Notes: generated by a model from the sequence alone, not told the origin. A stretch of 64,000 nucleotides of DNA from Haloterrigena alkaliphila (GCF_017352155.2 NZ_CP084319.1:186001-250000); one strand, 5' to 3'; counted from the stretch's first letter, positions 54,620-62,535 are shown. Program-made: numbers and translations.

Positions 54620-54655
54620 GTGAGGGGAGTCTATGATTCCCCTCACCCCTTCGGG
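54620..54655 (-). promoter_or_regulatory. Leader hairpins D, upstream of the 54614 gene
   Basis: On the minus strand: GTTTTCTCAT, a small CCCC-GAA-GGGG stem, then GTGAGGGGA and TCCCCTCAC arms 9 bp apart, ending 5 bp before the ATG. The GGGGs could pair either way, giving mutually exclusive hairpins. It belongs to the same leader type as A, B and C. Confidence 0.55.
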
Positions 54656-54765
54656 GATGAGAAAACGTCCTGGTAAGCAGCGAAATTGCTCGAGTAATTG
54701 TTCTCCTCGGGAGTTACCCCACGCATCGACAGGTGATTTCACTTGTGGGGTAACTATCTGGAAGA

Positions 54766-55128
54766 TCATCTTCGCCGCCACAATCGCTGCATCCGTGTTC
54801 GCAGTGATGACGACCCTTTATCTTTCTCGGAGGGTGGCTCAGTGGTATCCTTGAGGTCGCTCTCTTGCTGTTCAACGATCGATCGCAACTGCTGGCGCTC
54901 TGCTGTGAGTTGTTCGATCTGGTCACGTTGGTTAGCAATGATCTGCTCCAACTCGTCGATACGGGCCTCGAGAAGATCGTTCTTTTCCTCGAGATATACT
55001 CGATCAATCCCTTCAGAGCCCGGTTCTGCAATAGCTCCCTCGGGAGTCAAAGTAGTATCTGTATCAGTATTAGCAGCATCCACTGACGTCTCTCCAGTGA
55101 ACCGCCTCGGGGTCAAGCCCCGAGGCAC
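54766..55128 (-). CDS. Coiled-coil protein, 5' end altered by an IS scar
   Basis: 120 codons. The first ~12 (MPRGLTPRRFTG) come from the IS200/IS605 scar at 55097-55144. The rest is an acidic linker plus a long coiled coil (LEEKNDLLEARIDELEQIIA, NQRDQIEQLTAERQQLRSIV) and a basic tail. The native start is not visible. It is part of the minus-strand run beginning at 55730. Confidence 0.55.
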   Translation of the reverse strand: MPRGLTPRRFTGETSVDAANTDTDTTLTPEGAIAEPGSEGIDRVYLEEKNDLLEARIDELEQIIANQRDQIEQLTAERQQLRSIVEQQESDLKDTTEPPSEKDKGSSSLRTRMQRLWRRR

Positions 55129-55144
55129 TCGGCCTGCTCAGCCT
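55097..55144 (-). mobile_element. 48-bp solo scar of the IS200/IS605 element
   Basis: Read on the minus strand, it starts after TCTAC with AGGCTGAGCAGGCCGAGTG (as the left end at 42630), then the 21-bp hairpin, then CGGTTCAC (as the right end at 44602-44609). Everything between the two hairpins of a full element is missing, exactly what recombination between the identical hairpins would leave. Confidence 0.85.
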
Positions 55145-55232
55145 GTAGAACCGCTATCGCTCCGGTCTCAGCGTTCCGGTACTTGAGTGTGGTCGTCCGG
55201 CTCTCCCGTCGCCAGTTAGTGATTCGGGGCAT
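55113..55232 (-). pseudogene. N-terminal fragment of a small haloarchaeal gene, ended by the IS scar
   Basis: MPRITNWRRESRTTTLKYRN followed by AETGAIAVLQ is the start of a small basic protein type I recall from haloarchaeal plasmids. After Q30 the frame runs into the 48-bp IS scar and stops at 55113. It follows the 55239 gene by 6 bp, so it was an operon member. Confidence 0.55.
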
Positions 55233-55238
55233 AGTCGA

Positions 55239-55730
55239 TCAGAAGTGGACGTCCGCGGGCACAATCCAGAGATCCTCACTTTCCTCAAGGAATCGATCCA
55301 ACTGCTCGCGATGCCGGATGCCGTTCGCGTATTCGTTGTAGAGGAAGATCGTCGGTCCGTCGTACGCGCCGACCTGGTGGAACGCGTGCCGAGCAAGGCT
55401 CTCATCGCGCATGATATCCTCGCTGGAGAGCTCGTCAAGTGCCTCTCTCACTTGGTCGAGATTACGCTCGAACTCCGCTTTCGTTGCTTCCCATCCACGC
55501 TCGAGCAGTTCTTGCCCTTTCTCGGAATCGACGACCGCCGCAATCGGGAGGTCGCCCCACCGCGCTTTGCCTGCAACGGTTGTGTCCTCGTCGTCGAAGG
55601 TGACGAAGTAGTCAAACACAGCGCAGGCGTGTGGATTGGCGCCGACCAATCGCTCGAACACCGCCTTTCCGGTGGATAGCGCTTCGTTTTCTGTCGATGC
55701 CTCTACCAGCGCGTAAATTACCATATGCAT
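55239..55730 (-). CDS. Hypothetical plasmid-type protein related to the 42165/45029 zinc-ribbon protein
   Basis: About 163 aa from ATG MHMVIYALVEASTENEALST (a second ATG is at 55724). The N-terminal half is strand-rich (ACAVFDYFVTFDDEDTTVAG). The C-terminal part has GAYDGPTIFLYNEYANGIRH and EDLWIVPADVHF, matching the FLY-E...VWLVPA block of the IS-split protein. No zinc ribbons are present. It leads the operon continuing to 54766. Hairpin leader B lies 56 bp upstream. Confidence 0.7.
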   Translation of the reverse strand: MHMVIYALVEASTENEALSTGKAVFERLVGANPHACAVFDYFVTFDDEDTTVAGKARWGDLPIAAVVDSEKGQELLERGWEATKAEFERNLDQVREALDELSSEDIMRDESLARHAFHQVGAYDGPTIFLYNEYANGIRHREQLDRFLEESEDLWIVPADVHF

Positions 55731-55785
55731 CTCGAACACCTCGAAGCGCCGACGCACCGGGACCCGTCGTTCGCTCACCCCGTAC

Positions 55786-55810
55786 TGCGCCGGCACCCAT
55801 CGCCGGCGCA
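55786..55810 (-). promoter_or_regulatory. Leader hairpin B, upstream of the 55730 gene
   Basis: On the minus strand: GGTTTTTC, then a 9-bp stem TGCGCCGGC, loop GATGGGT, stem GCCGGCGCA. Same architecture as A, C and D but with an unrelated stem sequence, while the loop motif ATGGGT is kept. Confidence 0.6.
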
Positions 55811-55838
55811 GAAAAACCACTCTCGGCACTTTCCTCTC

Positions 55839-56261
55839 TCAGGGGTCGTCCGCACGCTCGACGGTGATGGTCAGATCCCCAGATTCGTAGTTGGCCTCGA
55901 ATGCGACCGAGAACCCATCCGACTCGTACGCCGCGTGGTAGGTTCGATGCAGTTCGAGCGAGCCGATTGCCTTGAAATGGAAGAATGCGGCTGCGGTGTA
56001 GGGCTTGCTGGCGGTCTCGATCTGGGTCTCCACCGAGGCTGGGAGTGCGATCTGTGGTGTGTCGGTGTCAATACTGGCTGCGAACTCACGTGCTTCGTCG
56101 ACGGTCGCTTGCGAGTGCGCTGGCGTTTGGCCCGTCAGCACGTTCACCGGTGTCTCCGTTTCGTCGGTGAATAGGACGTCTTCGAAGGTGTGCGTTCCCA
56201 AGATTGCCTCGGGGCTCAACTCGCAGTCGTGGAACGGATCGTCGGCTGGTTGCTCGGTCAT
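55839..56261 (-). CDS. Hypothetical plasmid-type protein
   Basis: A 140-aa acidic protein beginning MTEQPADDPFHDCELSPEAI. It has a helical middle (SQATVDEAREFAASIDTDT) and a C-terminal strand-helix part (AAFFHFKAIGSLELHRTYHA, SGDLTITVER). No family recognised. It starts just after hairpin leader C. Confidence 0.65.
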   Translation of the reverse strand: MTEQPADDPFHDCELSPEAILGTHTFEDVLFTDETETPVNVLTGQTPAHSQATVDEAREFAASIDTDTPQIALPASVETQIETASKPYTAAAFFHFKAIGSLELHRTYHAAYESDGFSVAFEANYESGDLTITVERADDP

Positions 56262-56269
56262 GGAATCAC

Positions 56270-56306
56270 GAGCCCACGTAGGGGCTCACCCATTCCTGCC
56301 CCTGAA
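56270..56306 (-). promoter_or_regulatory. Leader hairpins C, upstream of the 56261 gene
   Basis: On the minus strand: TGTTTTTTC, stem AGGGGC, loop AGGAATGGGTGA, stem GCCCCT; then GAGCCC and GGGCTC arms (56282-56287 and 56270-56275) overlapping the first stem's right arm. Two alternative hairpins are possible. Ends about 9 bp before the ATG at 56261. Confidence 0.55.
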
Positions 56307-56336
56307 AAAACAGCAGTTGCCACGAAGCAGACCGAC

Positions 56337-56640
56337 CTAGGAGTGGTTCAGGCTCGCTTTCTCGAGGGGTGATTCGCCAGTTGGGATAAGTAGCTCCTGT
56401 CGGTCTCCGATCCGCTCGGCCAGCTTTCGTTTCAGATACTGCCTCGCCGTCGATAGCGTGAATACGCCTTTGTCGATCATGTCGCCGACGACGTCTTTGA
56501 GGGCCGTGAACTGTCCCTGCAGGTGGCCGTCGCCGACCGGCTCGCCATCGTACCAGCGCACGGTCGCGAGCGCTCCGTTCCCGACTGTCTCTCCCTGTTC
56601 GACTGTACTGAGCTTCGACAGCAAGGACGACAGGGAGTCT
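56337..56640 (-). pseudogene. C-terminal fragment of an unrecognised accessory protein
   Basis: An open frame of about 100 codons (DSLSSLLSKLSTVEQGETVG; FTALKDVVGDMIDKGVFTLS; EKASLNHS at the end) with no ATG near its beginning. It abuts the TauE/SafE remnant at about 56640, so its 5' part was lost at that junction. Its sequence looks helical. No family recognised. Confidence 0.5.
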
Positions 56641-56850
56641 GCTCACACCGAGATTCGCAAGTCCGAAATCAGCGAGTACGAGTAGTGTTCGTTTACCGAG
56701 TTCAATACCGATCGTCGTCCCAACGATCAACAGAACGCCGAGTCGATAGTCGACATGATCGAGATCGCGGTGAGCGAGAGTAGCAACGAGCGAGGTCCAG
56801 AATACGAACGCAAGACCAGTTCCGACGGCAGTGGGTGCGGAATGACCACT
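56640..56850 (-). pseudogene. Internal fragment of a TauE/SafE-type sulfite/anion exporter
   Basis: AVGTGLAFVFWTSLVATLAH then HVDYRLGVLLIVGTTIGIEL and ADFGLANLGVS match, in order, the central helices of TauE/SafE (TSUP) permeases. The glycine-rich N-terminus and the remaining C-terminal helices are missing on both sides. It marks the border between accessory and core-like DNA. Confidence 0.65.
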
Positions 56851-56914
56851 CCCCGGTGGGCTGGCCGTGCCGTCGCCCCGAACGAACTCCGGCTCCTTCG
56901 TCGTCGACACCGTT

Positions 56915-57619
56915 TCAACGATGTCGGCCGATTTCCGCCTCGTGGAGTTCGTCCTCGGCTTTCCACGTTCGCGGTCGAACCGTGACGAACACCGCGAGGA
57001 GGTAGCACGCGGCGACCGTCGCAGAGACGAGGAGACCCGGAATCTCGCCGATGGCGGCGCTTTCGGGCCAGGATTGGCTGGCGAACGCCGTGATGCGGAC
57101 GACCCACGCGCCCAGAATTATCGTATACAGGAGCAGGTAGATCCGCCGCAGGCGATGGGCGATCGCCTCTCCGGCGGAAATCTTGATCGCGGGCCGTCGG
57201 TAGTCCTGGCTCAATTTCTCGCGCCACGACGGGTCTTCGAGGCCGGCGGAGGGGTCGAGCCCGTATGCGAAGACGTTCTTCTGGAGCGTTCGGACGCGCC
57301 CGCGCCAGATGTCGTACCCGCGGTAACGACGGGCCTCGATGATCAGGAACGCGGTCACCGCCGCTGCACCCAACAACACGACGTAGTGGGGATTGTTCCG
57401 ACTCGAGAACGACCACGTGAGGATTGCGCTCATCACGACGATCGCCCAGTACGTCGTCTGGTCGAGCCGTTCTCGCCAGAACTTCATCCGGTGAATCTCG
57501 CCGCGGTAGAGGTGGGCCATGGCAGAACTCGGTCCCATATCTTCGTCCAGGAGGCCCGCGCCTATCTCGCGGTGTTCTGCGTCGTTCGGATCGACGTCTT
57601 TCGTCGACTCTCTGTCCAT
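56915..57619 (-). CDS. DUF2270 membrane protein
   Basis: A 234-aa DUF2270 protein with an acidic N-terminus, then AHLYRGEIHRMKFWRERLDQ and two hydrophobic helices (YWAIVVMSAILTWSFSSRNN; YVVLLGAAAVTAFLIIEARR). A cytoplasmic loop with RVRTLQKNVFAYGLDPSAGL is followed by two more helices. I use the ATG for MDRESTKDVD. This is the intact paralogue of the broken gene at 38507. DUF2270 function is unknown. Confidence 0.9.
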   Translation of the reverse strand: MDRESTKDVDPNDAEHREIGAGLLDEDMGPSSAMAHLYRGEIHRMKFWRERLDQTTYWAIVVMSAILTWSFSSRNNPHYVVLLGAAAVTAFLIIEARRYRGYDIWRGRVRTLQKNVFAYGLDPSAGLEDPSWREKLSQDYRRPAIKISAGEAIAHRLRRIYLLLYTIILGAWVVRITAFASQSWPESAAIGEIPGLLVSATVAACYLLAVFVTVRPRTWKAEDELHEAEIGRHR

Positions 57620-57863
57620 CGTTGTCGATTGTTCTCGAGCGACGACGAAAAACGAGGCGAATTCCGCCGCGTGGTTCGGTCCAACTGACCGTTCCCATCC
57701 GCTCGCGGTCTTCCTTCCGCCACAAACTGGTCGTCTGGCGATCCGTCGGCTGCGCGGTTTTCGGGTCGAGTACGGGTTCCGCTCGCGCGGATCCCGATTC
57801 TCAGTCGGGAAGAACGAGGACTCGAGTATGTCCCGTAGCGACACGTCTGTCGTAGTGATACAC

Positions 57864-58199
57864 ATGAATTTCGGAGTGACCGGTCGTCTCGTCGCCGCCC
57901 GTCTCGCGACCATTCTGGTCGTCACCGTCACAGTGACTGCTCGGGAGCGACCGGCGTCGAATGACTCTCGACGTCCTCGCGGGACAGGCGTCGCCGATCG
58001 AACTGCCGAGCTGGCGGCCGGAATCGTTGCCCGCGAAAACGGCGCGGACGCAGTCGACGACGAGACCGTCGCGTGCGTGGCGTGTTCGCTTCACCACGTC
58101 CACCGCCCGATGATCGACGCACTCGGCGTTATCGAGTACTCACCGGATACGAACCGTATCGGGGAATGTCCGACGCGATTCGACGTTCGAATCGAGTGA
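57864..58199 (+). CDS. DUF7344-like HTH protein
   Basis: About 111 aa from the ATG beginning MNFGVTGRLVAARLATILVV. The C-terminal stretch VACVACSLHHVHRPMIDALG then VIEYSPDTNRI matches the recognition-helix and wing of haloarchaeal DUF7344-type winged helices (LHHVHLPxLxxAGVVEYD). The N-terminal half (ERPASNDSRRPRGTG) lacks the usual first helices and may be degenerate. Possibly a decayed regulator. Start uncertain. Confidence 0.5.
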   Translation: MNFGVTGRLVAARLATILVVTVTVTARERPASNDSRRPRGTGVADRTAELAAGIVARENGADAVDDETVACVACSLHHVHRPMIDALGVIEYSPDTNRIGECPTRFDVRIE

Positions 58200-58221
58200 G
58201 TTCCGCTCGGCCGCTTTCGTG

Positions 58222-59355
58222 CTACCACTCGCGCTCCAGTCCCCCGAGCAGTCGGTCGACGTCCCCGGGAGTGTTGACCGCGTGGACGGACGCCCGAATC
58301 GCGTTCGGCGACGGCAGGGCCCGGACGACGATCCCGTCGGCGGTCAGCCGTTCGACCGTCGCCTCCGGATCGTCGACGTCGATCGTCACGAGTCCCGATT
58401 CCGGTGGCGACGGACTGAGTAGCCGGTCGTCGGGGACGCCGTCGGCCAGCCGGCCAGCGAGACGGTGGACACGGTCTTCGATCCGGTCGATCCCAACTTC
58501 GTCGATCACGTCGATTGCTTCCCGAAGCGCAACGTGGGGTGCCGGGTTCGCTGACCCGACTTCGAACCGACGTGCGCCGGCCGCGTACTCGTAGGGATCG
58601 GCGGACGGCGTCTCGACGCTTCGATAGCCGACCGTCCGCGGCTCGAGGCCTTCGGCGACGTCGCGGTCGACGTAGAGAAAGCCGCCGCCCCATAACCCCA
58701 GCAGCCACTTGTGCCCCGCGGCGGCGACCGCGTCGGCGCTCCACTCCCGGACGTCCATCGGCAGCTGTCCAGGGACCTGGACGGCGTCGACGAGCGCGAG
58801 CGCGCCGGCGTCGTGGGCGATATCGACCAGTTCCGCCACCGGCAGCCGCGTCCCGTGGGTCCACGTGACCGCGCTGAAGCAGGCGACTCTGGCATCCGCG
58901 ACGGCCTCGGCGAAGCGCTCGAGATCGACGCGACCAGCTTCGGTCTCGACGACTCGGACCTCGACACCTTCTCGCTCGAGGCGTTGCCACGGGAGGATTC
59001 CGGCGGGGTGCTCGATGTCCGTCCGGACCACGACGTCGCCGGGCTGCCAGTCGATCGCGTTGGCGACGGCGTTGATCCCGGCCGTCGTGCTTTCGGTGAG
59101 CGCTATCTCGTCCGTGTCGGAGCCGACGAACGACGCGACTCGCTCTCGAGTGCGGTCGAAGGCTCGAAACGCCGTCTCGTAGGGGTGGTCGCCGACCGGC
59201 GACTCGTACTCGTGCTCGCGGACGAACTCGTCGGCGGCATCGACGACGTATTTCGGACTTGGACCGTGAGCGCCGAAGTTGAGATAGGTTCCCTCCTGCA
59301 GGGCGGGGATATCCGCCCTGAGTTCGGTTGGCGTCATCGTCGTGCTCGGCTGCAT
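58222..59355 (-). CDS. Class V aminotransferase / cysteine desulfurase-like
   Basis: A 377-aa PLP enzyme. It shows LNFGAHGPSPKYVVDAADEF, ALTESTTAGINAVANAIDW, VVRTDIEHPAGILPWQRLE, VDAVQVPGQLPMDV and the PLP lysine in AAAGHKWLLGLWGGG. The NifS/CsdA fold is clear. The short HPAGILPW and lack of a typical desulfurase cysteine loop point to an aminotransferase or lyase of the EgtE/isopenicillin-epimerase-like branch, not IscS. Start at ATG 59355 or 59337. It stands alone. Confidence 0.9.
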   Translation of the reverse strand: MQPSTTMTPTELRADIPALQEGTYLNFGAHGPSPKYVVDAADEFVREHEYESPVGDHPYETAFRAFDRTRERVASFVGSDTDEIALTESTTAGINAVANAIDWQPGDVVVRTDIEHPAGILPWQRLEREGVEVRVVETEAGRVDLERFAEAVADARVACFSAVTWTHGTRLPVAELVDIAHDAGALALVDAVQVPGQLPMDVREWSADAVAAAGHKWLLGLWGGGFLYVDRDVAEGLEPRTVGYRSVETPSADPYEYAAGARRFEVGSANPAPHVALREAIDVIDEVGIDRIEDRVHRLAGRLADGVPDDRLLSPSPPESGLVTIDVDDPEATVERLTADGIVVRALPSPNAIRASVHAVNTPGDVDRLLGGLEREW

Positions 59356-59455
59356 ACCTCTCCCTACGGAACCAGACGGTAATAATCTTGGGTGTACTAT
59401 GAAATACTGACCGAACGCCCGAACTCGCATTTCTCCCTCGGGCGACGGATAACAG

Positions 59456-60085
59456 TCACCGGTCGCCGGCCGTCGATTCACTCGTCGTCCGTTCGAACAG
59501 CAGCCCGTAATGATAGGGCGGAAGTTCGATCCGCTCCTCGAGGGAAAACGTCTCGCACTCTAGCACGGCGGCCGCTGCGTCGTCGGGCGACAACCGCAGG
59601 TCGGTCGGCGGCCCCCGCGGCTCGCCCGCGACGGTGGTCGTCTCGCGCGGCCGATCGTGCCAGTTAACGACGACGAACCGCCCGCCCGGTCGGAGTGATT
59701 CTGCTGCCTCCTCGACGAACGCCCGTTTGTCATCGACGCCGTGGAACGTATTCGCGACCAAGACGACGTCGACTCGTTCCGGGAGCAATTGAGACAGCCG
59801 TCGCGCGTCGCCGTGAATGGGGACGACGTTCTCGATCTCTTGTCGCTCGGCGAGGCGCGTACACTCCTCGAGTAGGGATTCCTCGAGGTCGAGCGCGTAG
59901 ACCGGGTTGGGATCCGTGATCCGGGCCGCGGGGAGCGCGAAGTAGCCGTTCCCGCAGGCGACCTCCGCGACCGTCCGACCGGGGGTGACCCCCAGGCGGC
60001 GGAGCGTCGCCGCCGGTGTCGGCCACAGTCTTCCCCACCAGTCCCAATCGGGTTGTCCCGTGTTCTGGAATCGTTCTGCATCCAT
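59456..60085 (-). CDS. Class I SAM-dependent methyltransferase
   Basis: A 209-aa protein. The start MDAERFQNTGQPDWDWWGRL is followed by motif I VAEVACGNGYFALPAAR, then IHGDARRLSQLLPERVDVVL and LRPGGRFVVVNWHDRPRE. It resembles small Methyltransf_11/25 enzymes linked to metal or redox stress in haloarchaea. The DUF2892 gene precedes it by 5 bp, so they form an operon. The substrate is unknown. Confidence 0.9.
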   Translation of the reverse strand: MDAERFQNTGQPDWDWWGRLWPTPAATLRRLGVTPGRTVAEVACGNGYFALPAARITDPNPVYALDLEESLLEECTRLAERQEIENVVPIHGDARRLSQLLPERVDVVLVANTFHGVDDKRAFVEEAAESLRPGGRFVVVNWHDRPRETTTVAGEPRGPPTDLRLSPDDAAAAVLECETFSLEERIELPPYHYGLLFERTTSESTAGDR

Positions 60086-60090
60086 GTTGG

Positions 60091-60303
60091 TTATGCGGCA
60101 GTATCGACTCCCAGAATTCGGTACAGGAGGCAGGTTCGAGTCAGCGCCGTCCCGAGGAGGATGCCCCCGATCAACAGCGCGGCGGTACTCGCCGTCGTCT
60201 CGAACTCGAGCGCGTCGCTGAGCGCTGCGATGCCGACGGCAGCCAGTCCCGCACCACCGACCGCGCGGACGATCCGATCTGTCCACCCAATATTGTGCTT
60301 CAT
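60091..60303 (-). CDS. DUF2892 (YgaP-like) inner-membrane protein
   Basis: A 70-aa protein with NIGWTDRIVRAVGGAGLAAV, a second helix (STAALLIGGILLGTALTRTC) and the terminal LLYRILGVDTAA. This is the complete DUF2892 two-helix module, including its CxxYxxLG end. Such proteins occur beside rhodanese and sulfur genes. Here it is co-transcribed with a methyltransferase. Confidence 0.9.
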   Translation of the reverse strand: MKHNIGWTDRIVRAVGGAGLAAVGIAALSDALEFETTASTAALLIGGILLGTALTRTCLLYRILGVDTAA

Positions 60304-60328
60304 ACCCACAAATAAGAACGACCGTGAG

Positions 60329-61633
60329 TTAAGCGTTTCCCGAATCCCACGTTGAGTCGCGGGGATCGGACGGGTCCGTCCCGTCGACTGCGGACGCCCA
60401 CACTTCGGGTAGGCGCGCGTACACCGTCGCGTTCCCGACGAGCGCGTCGACGGTCGTGTACTCGTCGACCGCGTGGACGGTATCCGTCCCGAGCGCGAAC
60501 TCCACCGTCGGAACGCCGGCGTTGCGAAGTCTCTTGGCGTCGCCACCGCCGGTCGCGCTCCGGCGGTACACACGCTCGCCGGTTATTGCTTCGGCGCTCG
60601 AGACGACGGTCTCGACGAGCGGACTGTCGATCGGTTCGGCGGTACCGACACTCCAGGAGACGTCGGCGACCGTGATTCCCTCGCAGTCGGCGACGCACTC
60701 CCGAATCTCCGAGAGGAGATCAGGTGTCCGCACGCCCGCGGTCAGTCGGATGTCGATCTCCGCGCGGGCCGCCCGCGGAACGCTATTGATCGCGTCCCCG
60801 CCCTCGAGGATGCCGAGGTTGATCGTCGGCGTCTCGAACAGTTCGCGGGCGGTCTCGGCGCCCATCATCGGCTCGTAGAACGCGATCGATTCGTCGACGA
60901 TCGGCTCGAGTGTCGGTTCGAGTTCGAGCCGCCGCGTACCGAACCGTTCCCGTAGCGTCGCGACCGCGTCGTAGAGCCGGTCGATCGCGTTTTCGCCCAG
61001 TACCGGCCGCGAGCCGTGTGCACCCTCGCCGGTCGCCTCGAGCGTCAGCCAGATGCTGCCCCGATCGGCGACCGTTACGGAGTGGCGGTCGCTCTCGCAG
61101 GTCGGCTCGCCGATGACGCAGGCGTCGGCGTCGAGCTGGTCGGCCTCGAGCAACGCGGGGAGCCCTGCGTCGCCGCCGACCTCCTCGTCGCTGACGAACG
61201 CGAACGCGAGGTCGACGGGCGGTTCGGTGTCGGTCTCGGCGAACGCGCGGATTGCGAACAGCATCGCGGCGATCGCACCTTTCATGTCTGTCGCGCCGCG
61301 CCCGTAGACTCGGTCGTCGACGCGCTCGCCGAGCGGATCGTACGACCATGCGTCGGCGTCGAAGGGTACCGTATCGAGGTGACCGTTGTACAGTAGCGTT
61401 CGATTGCTCGTGCCCGGCAGCGTCACGAGCAGGTTCGGCTTCGCCGGATCGACCGCGAACCGCTCGACGTCGACCGGCAGCGGCGACAGGTACTCCTCGA
61501 GCAGCGAGATGATCTCGCGCGTGTCGCCGGGCGGATTCGTCGTGTCGACTGCCAGCAGATCGAGCGCGAGGTCGATCAAGTCCGCGCGGTGGTCGGCGAC
61601 GTAGGCTTCGAACTCGCCGGAGTCGTCGGTCAT
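60329..61633 (-). CDS. M20-family peptidase (ArgE/DapE-like deacylase)
   Basis: A 434-aa zinc amidohydrolase. Metal-binding motifs are GHLDTVPFD, GRGATDMKGAIAAM, SDEEVGGDAG (with the catalytic Glu) and a C-terminal segment TDTVHAVDEYT. A dimerisation lid sits in the middle. Family members remove N-acyl groups from amino acids (acetylornithine, succinyl-DAP and similar). The ATG at 61633 is 16 bp after the stop of the truncated disulfide reductase, so they share an operon. The precise substrate cannot be assigned. Confidence 0.92.
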   Translation of the reverse strand: MTDDSGEFEAYVADHRADLIDLALDLLAVDTTNPPGDTREIISLLEEYLSPLPVDVERFAVDPAKPNLLVTLPGTSNRTLLYNGHLDTVPFDADAWSYDPLGERVDDRVYGRGATDMKGAIAAMLFAIRAFAETDTEPPVDLAFAFVSDEEVGGDAGLPALLEADQLDADACVIGEPTCESDRHSVTVADRGSIWLTLEATGEGAHGSRPVLGENAIDRLYDAVATLRERFGTRRLELEPTLEPIVDESIAFYEPMMGAETARELFETPTINLGILEGGDAINSVPRAARAEIDIRLTAGVRTPDLLSEIRECVADCEGITVADVSWSVGTAEPIDSPLVETVVSSAEAITGERVYRRSATGGGDAKRLRNAGVPTVEFALGTDTVHAVDEYTTVDALVGNATVYARLPEVWASAVDGTDPSDPRDSTWDSGNA

Positions 61634-61649
61634 CGTCGTCATCGGCTCG

Positions 61650-62171
61650 TCACTCGAGTTTCCCGTTGAGAACCTTCGCCGCCGTGAGGATCGGATCCCA
61701 GACGGGGCTGAAGGGCGGCGCGTACGCCAGGTCCGCGTTCTGCAGTTCGGAGAGGGCCATTCCGCTCGTCAGCGCCGTCGCGACCGTGTCGATGCGCTTC
61801 GCACCCTCGCGGCCGACGACGGTGCCGCCGAGCAGCCTGCCGCTCTCGCGGTCGGCGACCAGCGTGACGGTGAGTTCCGCGCCGTCGGGGGAGTAGTGAG
61901 CGCGGGTCGACGCCGCAATCGTCACGGAAACGGGATCGGATCCAGCCTCGCGGGCCTGATCTTCGTCGACGATCCCTGTCCGGGCGGCCCCGAGGTCGTC
62001 CAGTTCGTCGATCTCTCCCTTCACGTAGTAGGGCACCCCGCAGGCGGCATACGATACCCACTCGCCCTTCTCGAAGACGATTACCTCTCGTTCGAGATCG
62101 TCGCGTTTCGCCTTGCTCCCGGCGCTCATCCCCGCTGCGTCACCGCCGCCGACGACGAACGTCTCGGTCAT
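61650..62171 (-). CDS. Internally deleted FAD-dependent disulfide reductase (CoA-disulfide-reductase-like)
   Basis: A 173-aa open frame. Residues 1-60 are the N-terminus of a CoADR/NADH-oxidase-type flavoprotein, including the active-site Cys in YAACGVPYYVKGEIDEL. Residues ~61-173 are its C-terminal dimerisation part (RIDTVATALTSGMALSELQN, AYAPPFSPVWDPILTAAKVL). The ~270 residues between (rest of FAD and NAD domains) are missing, with the frame kept at the join DELDDL-GAARTG. Full-length relatives have ~450-480 aa. It is almost certainly inactive as a reductase. It sits directly upstream of the M20 gene. Confidence 0.8.
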   Translation of the reverse strand: MTETFVVGGGDAAGMSAGSKAKRDDLEREVIVFEKGEWVSYAACGVPYYVKGEIDELDDLGAARTGIVDEDQAREAGSDPVSVTIAASTRAHYSPDGAELTVTLVADRESGRLLGGTVVGREGAKRIDTVATALTSGMALSELQNADLAYAPPFSPVWDPILTAAKVLNGKLE

Positions 62172-62277
62172 ACGAGAGGATTGGAACGGCGACGACTAAA
62201 GTATTCTTAGGAACCCCCAATACTATACAATTTCTGGGCAGGTGGTTCGGCGCGTCGTCCTTCGTCGAGTCGACGGG

Positions 62278-62535
62278 TCACTCGAGGTCCGCGTTCGGAG
62301 ACCGCCGCGTCTCCCGATTCGCATCGGGGGAGGAACACGAACAATCCGACCGAAGCCGGAACAGGAGTCCGACGACGCCGAGCACCGCGAAAATCACTAC
62401 GCCCTGTGCGATCCCGGCCGTCAGCCCGACGGTCGTTCCGCCGGTCACGGCGGCGGTCCCGGGGCCGATACAACAGAGGCTCGCGAGCCCTGCCAGCCCG
62501 AGCAACGATCGGCGAGAGGGGTCGTCCGAACTCAT
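62278..62535 (-). CDS. Small membrane protein
   Basis: An 85-aa protein starting MSSDDPSRRSLLGLAGLASL, with two hydrophobic helices (LLGLAGLASLCCIGPGTAAV; GIAQGVVIFAVLGVVGLLF) and a cysteine pair in RSDCSCSSPD. The CCIGPG in the first helix recalls small MerT/heavy-metal or thiol-linked membrane proteins, but this is only resemblance. Single gene. Confidence 0.65.
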   Translation of the reverse strand: MSSDDPSRRSLLGLAGLASLCCIGPGTAAVTGGTTVGLTAGIAQGVVIFAVLGVVGLLFRLRSDCSCSSPDANRETRRSPNADLE

